Notes: generated from the sequence alone by a model not told the origin. A stretch of DNA of 64,000 bases from Microbacterium oleivorans (GCF_023715745.1 NZ_JAMBOV010000007.1:81201-145200); one strand, 5' to 3'. Positions 24,610-33,711 are shown, counted from the first letter of the stretch. Made by a program: numbers and translations.

Positions 24610-25116
24610 TCAGGCCTGCACGGCGACCGGCTCGACACCGTCGACGGCATCGGTCATCTGCTGCAGGAAAGCGACGACGTGCTCCTGCTCCTCGGGACTC
24701 ATCTTGACGGCCACGTCGTACATGAGCCCGTGCATGCGCCCGAGGGTCTCGCGGACCTCTTCGTTCGCGTGCGGCGTCGCCCGCACGAAGATGCTGCGCC
24801 GATCGGTCGGGTTCGCGATCCGCTGGACGCGTCCGGTCTTCTCGAGCCGGTCGAGCATCGTCGTGATCGACGCCGACGTGACCCCGAGGTACTTCACGAG
24901 CTCGGCGGGACGGGCGGAGTGGTCGGGCTGACGCAGAAGGTAGCGAAGCGCGAGAAGCTCGTTCTCACCCATCGCCATCGAGTCGCGGGTGCGGCGACGC
25001 ATGGCGGCCTCGGCGGCACGATAGGTGCGCAGGGCCTCCAGGACACGACGTGCACGATCCCGCTCGCCGGGGGCCTCGTCATACCAGTAGCCGGCCTTGT
25101 CCTCGCCGTCCGCCAC
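24610..25116 (-). CDS. MarR-family transcriptional regulator
   Basis: A 168-residue winged-helix regulator. MGENELLALRYLLRQP, the recognition helix VTSASITTMLDRLEK and the wing NPTDRRSIFVRATPHANEE are diagnostic. A GGGGAG site five bases before the GTG at 25116 fixes the start; the GTG six bases upstream is too close to it. Divergent from the small gene at 25249. Likely acts on its own promoter and perhaps on the neighbouring redox genes. Confidence 0.88.
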   Translation of the reverse strand: MADGEDKAGYWYDEAPGERDRARRVLEALRTYRAAEAAMRRRTRDSMAMGENELLALRYLLRQPDHSARPAELVKYLGVTSASITTMLDRLEKTGRVQRIANPTDRRSIFVRATPHANEEVRETLGRMHGLMYDVAVKMSPEEQEHVVAFLQQMTDAVDGVEPVAVQA

Positions 25117-25248
25117 ATTCACTCCCCGCTGGTCGCGCCGAAATACGGCCACGTCATCGAGAATAGGTGATGGGAGCGGGCGGACAGCCGCCAGTAGCCA
25201 CGTGTCCCCGGATCCGCTACTCTCCCGCAACCGCGAGAGGGGAAGCCC

Positions 25249-25590
25249 ATGCCGTTCCGAAGCAAAGAGACCCTCGAGCGCTGGGTCGACGAGTTCCACG
25301 CGGCTCGCGGCGCGGGCGAGCTCATCAAGGTCATCGTGCAGGACGGTTCGGACGGATCCGACACGGGACTGGTCATCGTGCCGCTCGAGAACGCCACCGT
25401 CACGATCTCCATGGAGCCGGTCGAGGTCGGTGCGGCTGCCTGGCGCGTCACCTTCGAGCCGCAGCCCGACACCACGGTCCTCAACAGCCACCAGCTGCAC
25501 GGCATGGCCGTCGAACTCTCCGTCGCGGCGGAGCTCTTCGCCTACCTCGAAGCCCGCTCCGTGGGACACGAGGAGTCCGCCGGCGACTGA
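25249..25590 (+). CDS. Small uncharacterised protein, member 4 of the four-copy family
   Basis: A 113-residue protein: MPFRSKETLERWVDEF, KVIVQDGSDGSDTGLVIVPL (about 27-46), WRVTFEPQPDTTVLNS, then HGMAVELSVAAELFAYLEAR. GAGAGGGGAAG precedes the ATG. Closest in its termini to copies 1 and 3. Divergent from the MarR gene and 144 bases before nirC. Unknown function. Confidence 0.7.
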   Translation: MPFRSKETLERWVDEFHAARGAGELIKVIVQDGSDGSDTGLVIVPLENATVTISMEPVEVGAAAWRVTFEPQPDTTVLNSHQLHGMAVELSVAAELFAYLEARSVGHEESAGD

Positions 25591-25734
25591 GCGGCGGCAT
25601 CCGTTCTCACATCGTCCCTTCCGCCGAAGAGAGGAAGAGGTAACCAAAGCGGTCGATCCCGGTGCGATCGGGGGAAACACCGGCCCTTTAGCGTCGAGCC
25701 TCACACCCGGCTCCACGACTGAAAGGGATATGCG

Positions 25735-26610
25735 ATGACGTACGTCAAGCCCACCGAGCTCGTCCAGACCGTGATCGACGCCGGTGCGTCGAAGGTCATG
25801 CTCTCCACCCGCGACACCCTCGTCCGGTCGATCATGGGCGGCGCGCTGCTCACCCTCGCGGCGGCCTTCGCCGTGACGGTCAGCGTCACCACCGGCATGC
25901 CGCTGCTCGGCGCCGTGCTGTTCCCGATCGGCTTCGTCATGCTCTACCTGCTCGGCTACGACCTGCTGACCGGCGTCTTCGTCCTCGCACCGCTCGCTTG
26001 GCTCGACAAGCGACCCGGGGTCACACTCGGCGGCATCCTCCGCAACTGGGGTCTGGTCTTCCTCGGTAACTTCATCGGCGCCTTCTCGATCGCCGTCCTC
26101 ATGGCGATCGTCTTCACGAACGGCTTCTCGACGCCGCCCAACGAGGTCGGCCAGGCGATCGGCCACATCGGCGAGGGCCGCACGGTCGGCTACGCCGAGC
26201 ACGGGGCGAACGGCATGCTCACTCTCTTCGTCCGGGCGGTCCTCTGCAACGCGATGGTCGCGACCGGTGTCGTCCTCGCGATGGTGTCGAAGGACGTCAT
26301 CGGCAAGATCGTCGCGATGTGGATGCCGATCATGCTGTTCTTCTTCATGGGTTTCGAGCACTCCATCGTGAACATGTTCCTGTTCCCCTCGGGCCTGCTC
26401 CTCGGCGGCGACTTCACGATCGGCGACTACCTGATCTGGAACGAGATCCCGACGGTCATCGGCAACCTCGTCGGCGGCCTGCTCTTCGTCGGCATCCCGC
26501 TGTACGTCACCTACGGGCGCCCCGCCGCTCCCCGTCGAGTCCGTGCCTCCCGCCGCGAGGCGGCCGCTGCCCGCGCCGTCGCCGCGGACGCCTCCGTCCC
26601 CACCCGGTGA
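25735..26610 (+). CDS. nirC: Formate/nitrite transporter family channel
   Basis: A 291-residue membrane protein with six predicted spans of the FNT pentamer fold, and a basic Ala/Arg-rich cytoplasmic tail of about 25 residues. Conserved features include the GAxLLTLA-type first helix region, FVLAPLAWLDKRP loop and GFEHSIVNMFLFP in the fifth helix, where the central His lies. AAAGGG precedes the ATG. Directly upstream of nirB, so nitrite uptake is the likely role. A degenerate GlnR-like element (GTAAC at 25640, GAAAC at 25674) precedes it. Confidence 0.88.
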   Translation: MTYVKPTELVQTVIDAGASKVMLSTRDTLVRSIMGGALLTLAAAFAVTVSVTTGMPLLGAVLFPIGFVMLYLLGYDLLTGVFVLAPLAWLDKRPGVTLGGILRNWGLVFLGNFIGAFSIAVLMAIVFTNGFSTPPNEVGQAIGHIGEGRTVGYAEHGANGMLTLFVRAVLCNAMVATGVVLAMVSKDVIGKIVAMWMPIMLFFFMGFEHSIVNMFLFPSGLLLGGDFTIGDYLIWNEIPTVIGNLVGGLLFVGIPLYVTYGRPAAPRRVRASRREAAAARAVAADASVPTR

Positions 26611-26627
26611 TCGACGTGGCCCGCATC

Positions 26628-26681
26628 GTAAAGAGACCGCAACACGACGAGACCGCGCAGGCAACCTCGCCCGCATACGGT
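26628..26681 (+). promoter_or_regulatory. GlnR-type box and leaderless -10 of the nirB operon
   Basis: GTAAA (26628) - N6 - GCAAC (26639) - N6 - AGACC (26650) - N6 - GCAAC (26661-26665) reproduces the 5-6-5-6-5-6-5 layout of actinobacterial GlnR sites (GTNAC-N6-GAAAC, twice). A -10 box TACGGT (26676-26681) lies six bases before the ATG at 26688. The spacing places the box immediately upstream of the promoter core, as for an activator. Confidence 0.65.
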
Positions 26682-26687
26682 CGCGAC

Positions 26688-29267
26688 ATGAGCTCCACCC
26701 GCCCCACCTCGCCGCACGTCGTCGTGGTCGGGGCCGGGATGGTCGCCCATCGCTTCGTCGAGAGCCTCCTCAGCCGCACCGATGAACCGTGGCGGATCAC
26801 CGTGATCGGCGAGGAGCCGCGGCATCCGTACGACCGGGTCGGCCTCACGTCCTTCTTCGCGGGCGCATCCGCCGACGACCTGGAACTGGACGCGGCGCCC
26901 CTCGGCGACGAGCGCGTGCGGTTCGTGCGCGGTGTCAGCGTCACCCGGATCGATCGCGGCCGGTCCGACGTCGTCACCGACCGCGGCGAGCGCATCGGCT
27001 ACGACCGGCTCGTCCTCGCGACCGGCTCGTATGCCGCCCGGCTCGCGGTGGACGGGTACGACCACGACGGCTGCTTCGTCTACCGCACACTCGACGACGT
27101 CGAGGCGCTCGAGCGTTTCGTGCAGCGACGGTCGGCCGAGCTCGGCCGGCGCCTGGTCGGCACCGTCATCGGCGGCGGGCTGCTGGGCCTCGAGGCGGCG
27201 GGCGCCCTGCAGGGCCTCGACGTCGACTGCACGGTCGTGCAGTCCTCGGACCGCCTCATGTCGGCGCAGCTCGACCTCCCCGCGGGCGACGCGCTCCGCC
27301 GGCTCATCGAGGCGCGCGGGATCGCCGTGAAGACGTCGGCGCTCACGACGCGCCTCGACGCCGACCGAAGCGGGCAGGTCATGGGCCTCGAGTTCCGTGA
27401 CGGATCGTGGGAGCGGACCGACGTCGTCGTCTTCACCGTCGGCGTTCGACCGCGCGACGAGCTCGCCCGCGCCGCGGGACTGGTCGTCGATCCGCGCGGC
27501 GGCGTCGTCATCGACTCCGGCTGCGTCACCTCGGATCCGGCCGTCATGGCGATCGGCGAGGTCGCAAGTTTCGATGGTCAATGCGTCGGCCTCGTCGCGC
27601 CGGGGTACGCGATGGCCGAGGTGGCCGCGGCGCGGCTGCTGGGCTTCGAGGCATCCTTCAGCGGCTTCGATGTCTCGACCAAGCTCAAGCTCTCGGGGGT
27701 CGACGTCGCGAGCTTCGGAGACGCCTTCGCCGAGACTCCGGGGGCGCTGGACGTCGTCTACGCCGATCCGATCGCGGGCGTCTACAAGAAACTCGTCGTC
27801 TCGGACGACGCGAAGACCCTGCTCGGCGGCATCCTGGTCGGCGATGCCTCGGCCTACGGGTCGCTCCGCCCCCTCGTGGGCGGCGGCCTCGGCGGCGACC
27901 CCGTCGCCTACCTGATGCCGCAGGACGGTGTCGCCGCTCCGACGGGTGACCTGCCGGACGAGGCGCTCGTGTGCTCCTGCAACAGCGTCACGGCCGGCGG
28001 CATCCGCTCGGCCGTCCACGACGAGGGCTGCACGGACGTGAAGGCCATCAAGGCCTGCACGAAGGCGGGCGCGGCCTGCGGATCGTGCGTCGGCATGATC
28101 ACCAAGCTGCTCGGCAGCGAGCTCGCGAAGACCGGCGCCGCGCTCAGCACCGCGCTGTGCGAGCACTTCCCGATGTCGCGGCGGCAGCTCTTCGACGCGG
28201 TGCGCGTGTCGGGGCTGTCGACCTTCAGCGCCGTCATCGAGCGGTTCGGCACCGGCCGCGGCTGTGACATCTGCAAGCCCGTTCTCGCCAGCATCCTGTC
28301 CACCCTCACCGGCCGGCACGTGCTCGACGGCGAGAACGCGACGCTGCAGGACACGAACGACCACGTCATGGCGAACATGCAGAAGGACGGCAGCTACTCC
28401 GTCGTCCCCCGCATCCCGGGCGGTGAAATCACACCCGAAGGACTGCTCGTGATCGGTCAGGTCGCCCAGGACTTCGGGCTCTACACGAAGATCACCGGCG
28501 GACAGCGCATCGACATGTTCGGCGCACGCCTCGAGCAGCTGCCGGAGATCTGGAAGCGCCTCGTCGACGCGGGATTCGAGTCGGGCCACGCCTACGGCAA
28601 ATCGCTGCGGACCGTGAAGTCCTGCGTCGGCTCGACCTGGTGCCGCTACGGCGTGCAGGATTCGGTCGGCATGGCGGTGCAGCTCGAGCTGCGCTACCGC
28701 GGCCTGCGGTCGCCGCACAAGATCAAGCTCGGCGTCTCGGGCTGCGCCCGCGAGTGCGCCGAGGCGCGCGGCAAGGACGTCGGCGTCATCGCGACCGAGG
28801 CGGGCTGGAACATGTACGTCGGCGGCAACGGCGGCTTCACGCCGCGCCACGCGGTGCTCCTGGCGGAAGGACTCGACGACGCAGGGCTCTTGCAGGCGAT
28901 CGACCGGTTCCTCATGTACTACGTGTTCACCGCCGACCGCCTGCAGCGCACGGCGCCCTGGTTCGAGGATCTCGAGGGCGGGATCGACGAGCTGCGCCGC
29001 GTGATCTTCGACGACTCGCTGGGGATCTGCGCCGACCTCGATGCCGCGATGGCCCGCCACCTCGACAACTACGAAGACGAGTGGAAAGCGACCCTCGAGG
29101 ACCCCGAGAAGCTCCGCCGCTTCGCCTCGTTCGTCAACGCACCCACGACTCCCGACCCGTCGCTCGCCTACACGGTGGAACGGGGCCAGGCACGTCCCGC
29201 GACGGCCGAGGAGCGCGGCGACGGGCGCGTCCTCATCGCCGGGACCACCCTGGAGGTGCGGCGATGA
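26688..29267 (+). CDS. nirB: Assimilatory nitrite reductase [NAD(P)H], large subunit
   Basis: An 859-residue enzyme reducing nitrite to ammonia with six electrons. FAD domain with GAGMVAHR near residue 12 and NAD domain with GGGLLGLEAAG near 165; BFD-type [2Fe-2S] domain with CSCN and CGSC around 427-470; then ferredoxin-half and siroheme domains with cysteines near 645, 651, 685 and 689 (KSCVGSTWC, SGCAREC) that hold the 4Fe-4S and siroheme. ATG at 26688 is six bases after a -10 box. Overlaps nirD by ATGA. Confidence 0.95.
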   Translation: MSSTRPTSPHVVVVGAGMVAHRFVESLLSRTDEPWRITVIGEEPRHPYDRVGLTSFFAGASADDLELDAAPLGDERVRFVRGVSVTRIDRGRSDVVTDRGERIGYDRLVLATGSYAARLAVDGYDHDGCFVYRTLDDVEALERFVQRRSAELGRRLVGTVIGGGLLGLEAAGALQGLDVDCTVVQSSDRLMSAQLDLPAGDALRRLIEARGIAVKTSALTTRLDADRSGQVMGLEFRDGSWERTDVVVFTVGVRPRDELARAAGLVVDPRGGVVIDSGCVTSDPAVMAIGEVASFDGQCVGLVAPGYAMAEVAAARLLGFEASFSGFDVSTKLKLSGVDVASFGDAFAETPGALDVVYADPIAGVYKKLVVSDDAKTLLGGILVGDASAYGSLRPLVGGGLGGDPVAYLMPQDGVAAPTGDLPDEALVCSCNSVTAGGIRSAVHDEGCTDVKAIKACTKAGAACGSCVGMITKLLGSELAKTGAALSTALCEHFPMSRRQLFDAVRVSGLSTFSAVIERFGTGRGCDICKPVLASILSTLTGRHVLDGENATLQDTNDHVMANMQKDGSYSVVPRIPGGEITPEGLLVIGQVAQDFGLYTKITGGQRIDMFGARLEQLPEIWKRLVDAGFESGHAYGKSLRTVKSCVGSTWCRYGVQDSVGMAVQLELRYRGLRSPHKIKLGVSGCARECAEARGKDVGVIATEAGWNMYVGGNGGFTPRHAVLLAEGLDDAGLLQAIDRFLMYYVFTADRLQRTAPWFEDLEGGIDELRRVIFDDSLGICADLDAAMARHLDNYEDEWKATLEDPEKLRRFASFVNAPTTPDPSLAYTVERGQARPATAEERGDGRVLIAGTTLEVRR

Positions 29268-29641
29268 CGATGATCGCGCACGAGACGGATGCCGCGGTGC
29301 CGATCGGCTGGACGGCGATCTGCGCGGTCGCCGACCTCGAGGTCGAACGCGGACGTGCCGCGCTGCTCGGCGACGACCAGATCGCCCTGTTCGTGACGCA
29401 CGCCGGACGCGTGCACGCGGTGCAGAACCTCGACCCGTACAGCGGGGCGAACGTGATCGCGCGAGGGATCGTCGGCACCCGAGGCGAGGTTCCGACCGTC
29501 GCGTCGCCGATGTTCAAGCAGGTCTTCGACCTGCGCACGGGCGTCTGCCTCGAGACGCAGGGCAAGGACCCGAAGACCCTGCGGGTGTGGCCCGCCGCCG
29601 TCGAGGGCGGGGTCGTCTACGTCCGCGAGGAGCAGCGATGA
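29264..29641 (+). CDS. nirD: Nitrite reductase small subunit
   Basis: A 125-residue Rieske-fold protein that lacks the Cys/His iron ligands, as is normal for NirD. Core: VTHAGRVHAVQNLDPYSGAN, GEVPTVASPMFKQVFDL and TQGKDPKTLRVW. It associates with NirB. Four-base overlaps on both sides (ATGA) show coupled translation with nirB and cysG. Confidence 0.92.
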   Translation: MTMIAHETDAAVPIGWTAICAVADLEVERGRAALLGDDQIALFVTHAGRVHAVQNLDPYSGANVIARGIVGTRGEVPTVASPMFKQVFDLRTGVCLETQGKDPKTLRVWPAAVEGGVVYVREEQR

Positions 29642-30879
29642 CCACGATGCTGGGGCTCTCCCTCACCGGGCGCCGTGTCGTCTTCGTCGGCGGCGGTGCG
29701 GTCGCGGGACGACGCGTCGAGCGCTTCCTGAACGAGGGCGCGCTCGTGACGGTCGTCGCCCCGGCGCTCGGCGACCGGCTGCGCGACCTCGTCGACGCGG
29801 CACGCGTGACCTGGGTCGCCCGTCCCGTCCGCGCGGACGATGTGGCGGATGCCTGGCTCGTCCACGCGGCGACGGGCGACGCATCGGTCGACGCGGCGGT
29901 CGCGTCGTGGTGCGAGGCGGTCCGCGTCTTCTGCGTGAACGCCTCCGACGGCGCGCACGGATCGGCACGCCTGACCGCCGAGACCCGCTCGGGCGATGTG
30001 CTCGTCGCAGTCGCCTCCGATGCCGGGGTCGACCCGCGCCGTTCCGCACGTCTGCGCGACGCGATCGCGGCGGCGCTGCGCGACGGGATGCTGCCGCTGC
30101 GCCGCCGCCGCAGGGCGGCGGGGCGGGTCGACCTGGTGGGCGGAGGCCCCGGGCCGGCCGACCTCATGACGGTGCGTGGGCGCCGCCTGCTCGCCGAGGC
30201 CGACGTGGTGGTCGCCGATCGGCTCGGACCGACCGACGTGCTGGCGGAACTCGACCCCGACGTCGAGATCATCGACGTCGGCAAGGCTCCCGGCCACCAC
30301 CCCGTGCCGCAGGAGGAGATCAACGCGATCCTCGTCGCACAGGCGAAGGCCGGCAGACGGGTCGTCCGACTCAAGGGCGGCGACCCGTTCGTCTACGGTC
30401 GCGGCGGCGAGGAGGTCGCCGCGTGCCTCGCGGCGGGAGTCCCCGTCGAGGTGGTGCCCGGGCTGACGAGCGTCGTCTCGGTGCCGCAGGCGGCCGGCAT
30501 CCCCGTCACCCACCGCGGCACCGCTGCGGGGCTGCACGTCACGATGGGCCAGGGTCCGGTGTCGGCCGCGACCCGCGCCGCCCTCGCCGACGACACCGTC
30601 ACCACCGTCGTGCTGATGGGGGTCGCCGCGCTGCCGAAGCTGGTCGCCGCAGCCATCGCCGCCGGCGCTCCCGCACATCGACCCGTCGCGATCGTCGAGC
30701 GGGGTCACACCCCCACCCAGCGGACCACCCGCACGACACTGGCATCCGCGGTGACGGATGCCGCGGCTGCCGGCGTGAGCAATCCGGCCGTCATCGTGAT
30801 CGGCGACGTCGCCGCCGCGGGCCTGCTCCTTCCGGACGCCGCCGCGGTCTCGACGGGCGGAGGTGACCCCGCCCGGTGA
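29638..30879 (+). CDS. cysG: Siroheme synthase: precorrin-2 dehydrogenase domain fused to uroporphyrinogen-III C-methyltransferase
   Basis: A 413-residue two-domain enzyme. Residues 1-150: NAD-binding fold with GGGAVAGRRVERFL, converting precorrin-2 to sirohydrochlorin. Residues about 160-400: SAM-dependent methyltransferase with GGGPGPADLMTVRG, VVRLKGGDPFVYGRGGEE and MGVAALP, making precorrin-2 from uroporphyrinogen III. Chelation is probably done by the separate protein at 32018. It supplies siroheme to NirB. Overlaps nirD and hemD by four bases. Confidence 0.92.
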   Translation: MTTMLGLSLTGRRVVFVGGGAVAGRRVERFLNEGALVTVVAPALGDRLRDLVDAARVTWVARPVRADDVADAWLVHAATGDASVDAAVASWCEAVRVFCVNASDGAHGSARLTAETRSGDVLVAVASDAGVDPRRSARLRDAIAAALRDGMLPLRRRRRAAGRVDLVGGGPGPADLMTVRGRRLLAEADVVVADRLGPTDVLAELDPDVEIIDVGKAPGHHPVPQEEINAILVAQAKAGRRVVRLKGGDPFVYGRGGEEVAACLAAGVPVEVVPGLTSVVSVPQAAGIPVTHRGTAAGLHVTMGQGPVSAATRAALADDTVTTVVLMGVAALPKLVAAAIAAGAPAHRPVAIVERGHTPTQRTTRTTLASAVTDAAAAGVSNPAVIVIGDVAAAGLLLPDAAAVSTGGGDPAR

Positions 30880-32021
30880 CCGCGCCCCGTCCCGCCCTCT
30901 CCGCCGCGCTCGGCGGCTGCACGATCGTCATCGCCGTCGATCGTCGGTCGGCCGAGCTCGCGTCGGCACTGGAGCGGCACGGAGCGACCGTCCGCCACGC
31001 CCCGGCCCTGACGATCGTGTCGCACATCGACGACGAAGCTCTCATCGCGGCGACGCAGGCGCTCATCGACAGCCCGCCGGACGTCGTCGTCGCGACGACC
31101 GGAGTCGGGTTCCGGGGATGGATGGAGGCGGCCGACGAGGCGGGCCTGCAGGGTGACCTCCATGCCGCTTTGGACGATGCGCAGATCGTCGCCCGTGGCC
31201 CGAAGGCCCGCGGCGCGATCCAGCAGGCGGGGCTGACCGCTGACTGGGTCGCCGAGTCCGAGACCTCGGAGGAGCTCGGCGCCTTCCTGCTCGCCGAAGG
31301 AGTCGAGGGGCGCCGAGTGGCCGTGCAGCACCACGGCTCGGGCGCGGACGGTCTCGATGAGCTCTTCACCGCGGCAGGTGCCGATGTCGTCAGCCTCACC
31401 GTCTATCGCTGGGGTCCGCCGCCCGACGCCGCAGCGGTGGCCCGGTCGGTCGTCCAGACGGCGCAGGGCGAGGTCGATGCCGTCCTGTTCACCTCCGCGC
31501 CCGGTGCCGCCGAGTGGATCGAGACGGCGCGCCGCGAGGGGGTGCTGGACGCGATCGTGGCGCGAACCGGCGACGGCACCGTCCTCCTCGCGGCGGTCGG
31601 TCCGATCACGGCCGGCCCGCTCGTCGCCGCCGGCGCCGCGCCCCTCGTCGCCGAGCGCGGACGCCTCGGCTCCCTGGTCCGCGCCGTCGTCACCCACTTC
31701 GGTGGCGGGGGCGCACCCTCGGTCGCGACACCCGCCGGACGACTCGAACTGCGTAGCGGCGCCGCCGTCCTCTCCGGCGACGTCATCCCGTTGTCCCGCA
31801 CGTCCGCCGCGATCCTGGCGATGCTGTTCGCGGCGCGTGGCGGTGTCGTCAGCCGGGCCGAACTCGCCGCCGCCCTGCCCCGCTCGGGCGCGGACAACGC
31901 CCATGCCGTCGACGTGGCCATCGCACGCACACGCGAAGCCCTCGGCATCCCGACCCTCATCCGCACCATCGTCAAGCGCGGCTACCGTCTCGACGTCCTC
32001 GCCCCGGAAGGAACACCGTGA
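30876..32021 (+). CDS. hemD: Uroporphyrinogen-III synthase fused to an OmpR-type winged-helix domain
   Basis: A 381-residue fusion. Residues about 15-255 form the two-lobed HemD domain (IVIAVDRRSAELASALERHG, FTSAPGAAEWIETA). Residues about 275-375 form an OmpR/PhoB-type DNA-binding domain (PLSRTSAAILAMLF, VDVAIARTREALG, RTIVKRGYRLD). The same fusion occurs next to nir genes in mycobacteria, where it is annotated as a regulator. GTG start overlapping the cysG stop. It could both make uroporphyrinogen III and bind DNA; whether catalysis is retained is not visible. Confidence 0.88.
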   Translation: MTAPRPALSAALGGCTIVIAVDRRSAELASALERHGATVRHAPALTIVSHIDDEALIAATQALIDSPPDVVVATTGVGFRGWMEAADEAGLQGDLHAALDDAQIVARGPKARGAIQQAGLTADWVAESETSEELGAFLLAEGVEGRRVAVQHHGSGADGLDELFTAAGADVVSLTVYRWGPPPDAAAVARSVVQTAQGEVDAVLFTSAPGAAEWIETARREGVLDAIVARTGDGTVLLAAVGPITAGPLVAAGAAPLVAERGRLGSLVRAVVTHFGGGGAPSVATPAGRLELRSGAAVLSGDVIPLSRTSAAILAMLFAARGGVVSRAELAAALPRSGADNAHAVDVAIARTREALGIPTLIRTIVKRGYRLDVLAPEGTP

Positions 32022-32713
32022 CGCCCGTCCTCATCGCCTGCTCGCACGGGACCAGCTCGCACGCCGGCCGCGCCGCGATCTCCGCTCTCGTCGAGAAGGT
32101 GCGCCTGCTCCTGCCGCACGTGGCGGTGGAGGAAGCCTTCGTCGACGTGCAGCAGCCCGAGATCGACGACGTCGTCCGTGCGAGCGCACCGCGCCTCGCC
32201 GTCGTGGTGCCGCTCCTGCTGTCGACCGGGTTCCACACGAAGGTCGACATCGCGCGCGCGGTGACGGATGCCGGAGCCCGTGCTGCCGCCACGGCGCCGC
32301 TCGGCCCGCATCCGCTTCTCGCCGATCTCCTCGCCGCGCGACTGCACGAGGCGGGACTGGCAGCAGGCGACGCGGTGGTGCTCGCAGCGGCCGGATCGAC
32401 CGACCCGGCGGCATCCGTCGACGTCGCCGCCATCGCCGACCTGCTGCGGGAGCGCGTCGAGCACCCTGTGTCGGTGGGCTACGCGGCGGGCGCCGGCACC
32501 CGGATCGATGCCGCCGTCGCCGCGGCGCGGGATGCCGGTGCGACCCGCGTCGTGGCCGCGAGCTACGTCCTCGCGCCCGGCTTCTTCGCCGACGTCATCG
32601 CGCGTGCCGGCGCCGACGTGGTCACCGCCCCGCTCGCCCCCGACGCCCTCGTCGCGGAGGTCGTCGTGGAGCGCTACCTGTCTGCCGCGGGAGCCCTCCG
32701 CCGCGCCGCCTGA
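32018..32713 (+). CDS. Sirohydrochlorin chelatase (CbiX-like)
   Basis: A 231-residue protein of two alpha/beta lobes. The N-lobe starts LIACSHGTSSHAGRAAI, with the metal-binding His of the CSHGT motif; the second His of the VPLLLSTGFHTKVDI segment (FHTK) completes the site. It inserts iron into sirohydrochlorin to make siroheme for NirB. Last gene of the nir-siroheme operon, coupled to hemD by a GTGA overlap. Confidence 0.9.
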   Translation: MTPVLIACSHGTSSHAGRAAISALVEKVRLLLPHVAVEEAFVDVQQPEIDDVVRASAPRLAVVVPLLLSTGFHTKVDIARAVTDAGARAAATAPLGPHPLLADLLAARLHEAGLAAGDAVVLAAAGSTDPAASVDVAAIADLLRERVEHPVSVGYAAGAGTRIDAAVAAARDAGATRVVAASYVLAPGFFADVIARAGADVVTAPLAPDALVAEVVVERYLSAAGALRRAA

Positions 32714-32835
32714 CGGGTCCGACCGCGCGTCCGCGCCTCTCGCGAAAGCGCCCCTCCGTGCCGAGGGCGCGCCCACGGCACAGTCGCGAACTGGCGCGCT
32801 CGGCAGCAACGCACGCTCTCGCGGGGGCGCCGCGC

Positions 32836-33711
32836 TCAGCCGACGGGCTCGGAGACGTCGCGCGCTCGGCGGCCCGCCGCACGGACGGCGCCGATCGAGG
32901 CGATGATGACGAGCGCGATGCCCGCGGCCTCGAGTACGGACAGGTGCTGACCGAGCAGCAGGAAACCCGCAAGCGATGCGGTCGCGGGGGCGAGCGCCAT
33001 GAGGATCGAGAACGCCGCAGCCGGCAGACGCCGCAGCGCGATGAGTTCCAGCGCGTACGGGATGGTCGACGACAGGACCGCGACGGCGGCGCCGAGCGCG
33101 ACGAGATCCAGCCGCAGCAGGGACCCTCCGGCGTCCGCGATCCCGAAAGGCAGCGAGAGGACGGCGCCGACCGCCATCGCGAGCGCGAGACCGTCGAGTT
33201 TCGGGATGGCGGCGCCCACCTTGGCGGAGGCCAGGATGTAGAACGCCCAGCTGACCGCCGCACCGAGGGCGAAGACGACACCCAGGGGATCGAGGCGGTC
33301 GAAGCCGCCCCCGCCGAGCGCGAGGACCCCGACGAGCGCGAGACCCGCCCACAGCCACGCGGACGCGCGACGACTGGCGATGATCGACAGGGCGAGGGGC
33401 CCCAGGATCTCGATCGTCACGGTGACCCCGAGCGCGAGCCGTTCGAGCGCGAGGTAGAAGAACCCGTTCATGACGGCGAGCGCGAGACCGAGCTGCACGA
33501 CCGCGATCCAGGCGCTCCGGGAGTGTCCGCGGAGGGACGGACGCGCGATCAGGCAGAGGATCAGCGCCGAGAACACCAGACGAAGCATCACCATGCCGAG
33601 CGGACCGACCTGCGGGAACAGGAGGACCGCGAGAGAGGCTCCGATCTCCTGGCAGCACAGGCCCACGACCACCAGGACGACGGCGGTCGTGGGAGCGCTG
33701 CGAGTGGTCAC
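32836..33711 (-). CDS. EamA-family (RhtA-like) metabolite exporter
   Basis: A 291-residue membrane protein with ten predicted spans in two EamA repeats. Features such as ALERLALGVTVTIEILGPLA and PYALELIALRRLPAAAFSIL are characteristic of the RhtA branch that exports threonine, homoserine and related compounds. GTG start at 33711 overlaps the stop of the serine-hydrolase-fold gene by four bases. Substrate inferred from subfamily only. Confidence 0.87.
   Translation of the reverse strand: MTTRSAPTTAVVLVVVGLCCQEIGASLAVLLFPQVGPLGMVMLRLVFSALILCLIARPSLRGHSRSAWIAVVQLGLALAVMNGFFYLALERLALGVTVTIEILGPLALSIIASRRASAWLWAGLALVGVLALGGGGFDRLDPLGVVFALGAAVSWAFYILASAKVGAAIPKLDGLALAMAVGAVLSLPFGIADAGGSLLRLDLVALGAAVAVLSSTIPYALELIALRRLPAAAFSILMALAPATASLAGFLLLGQHLSVLEAAGIALVIIASIGAVRAAGRRARDVSEPVG

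Noticed and set aside
25640..25678. GlnR box before nirC
   Set aside because: Only the outer pentamers GTAAC and GAAAC fit, and the total spacing is off by one base; kept only as a remark.
26511..29060. Long open frame antisense to nirB
   Set aside because: Arg/Glu/Asp-rich translation without domains, fully opposite a well-supported nirB; typical GC-rich shadow frame.
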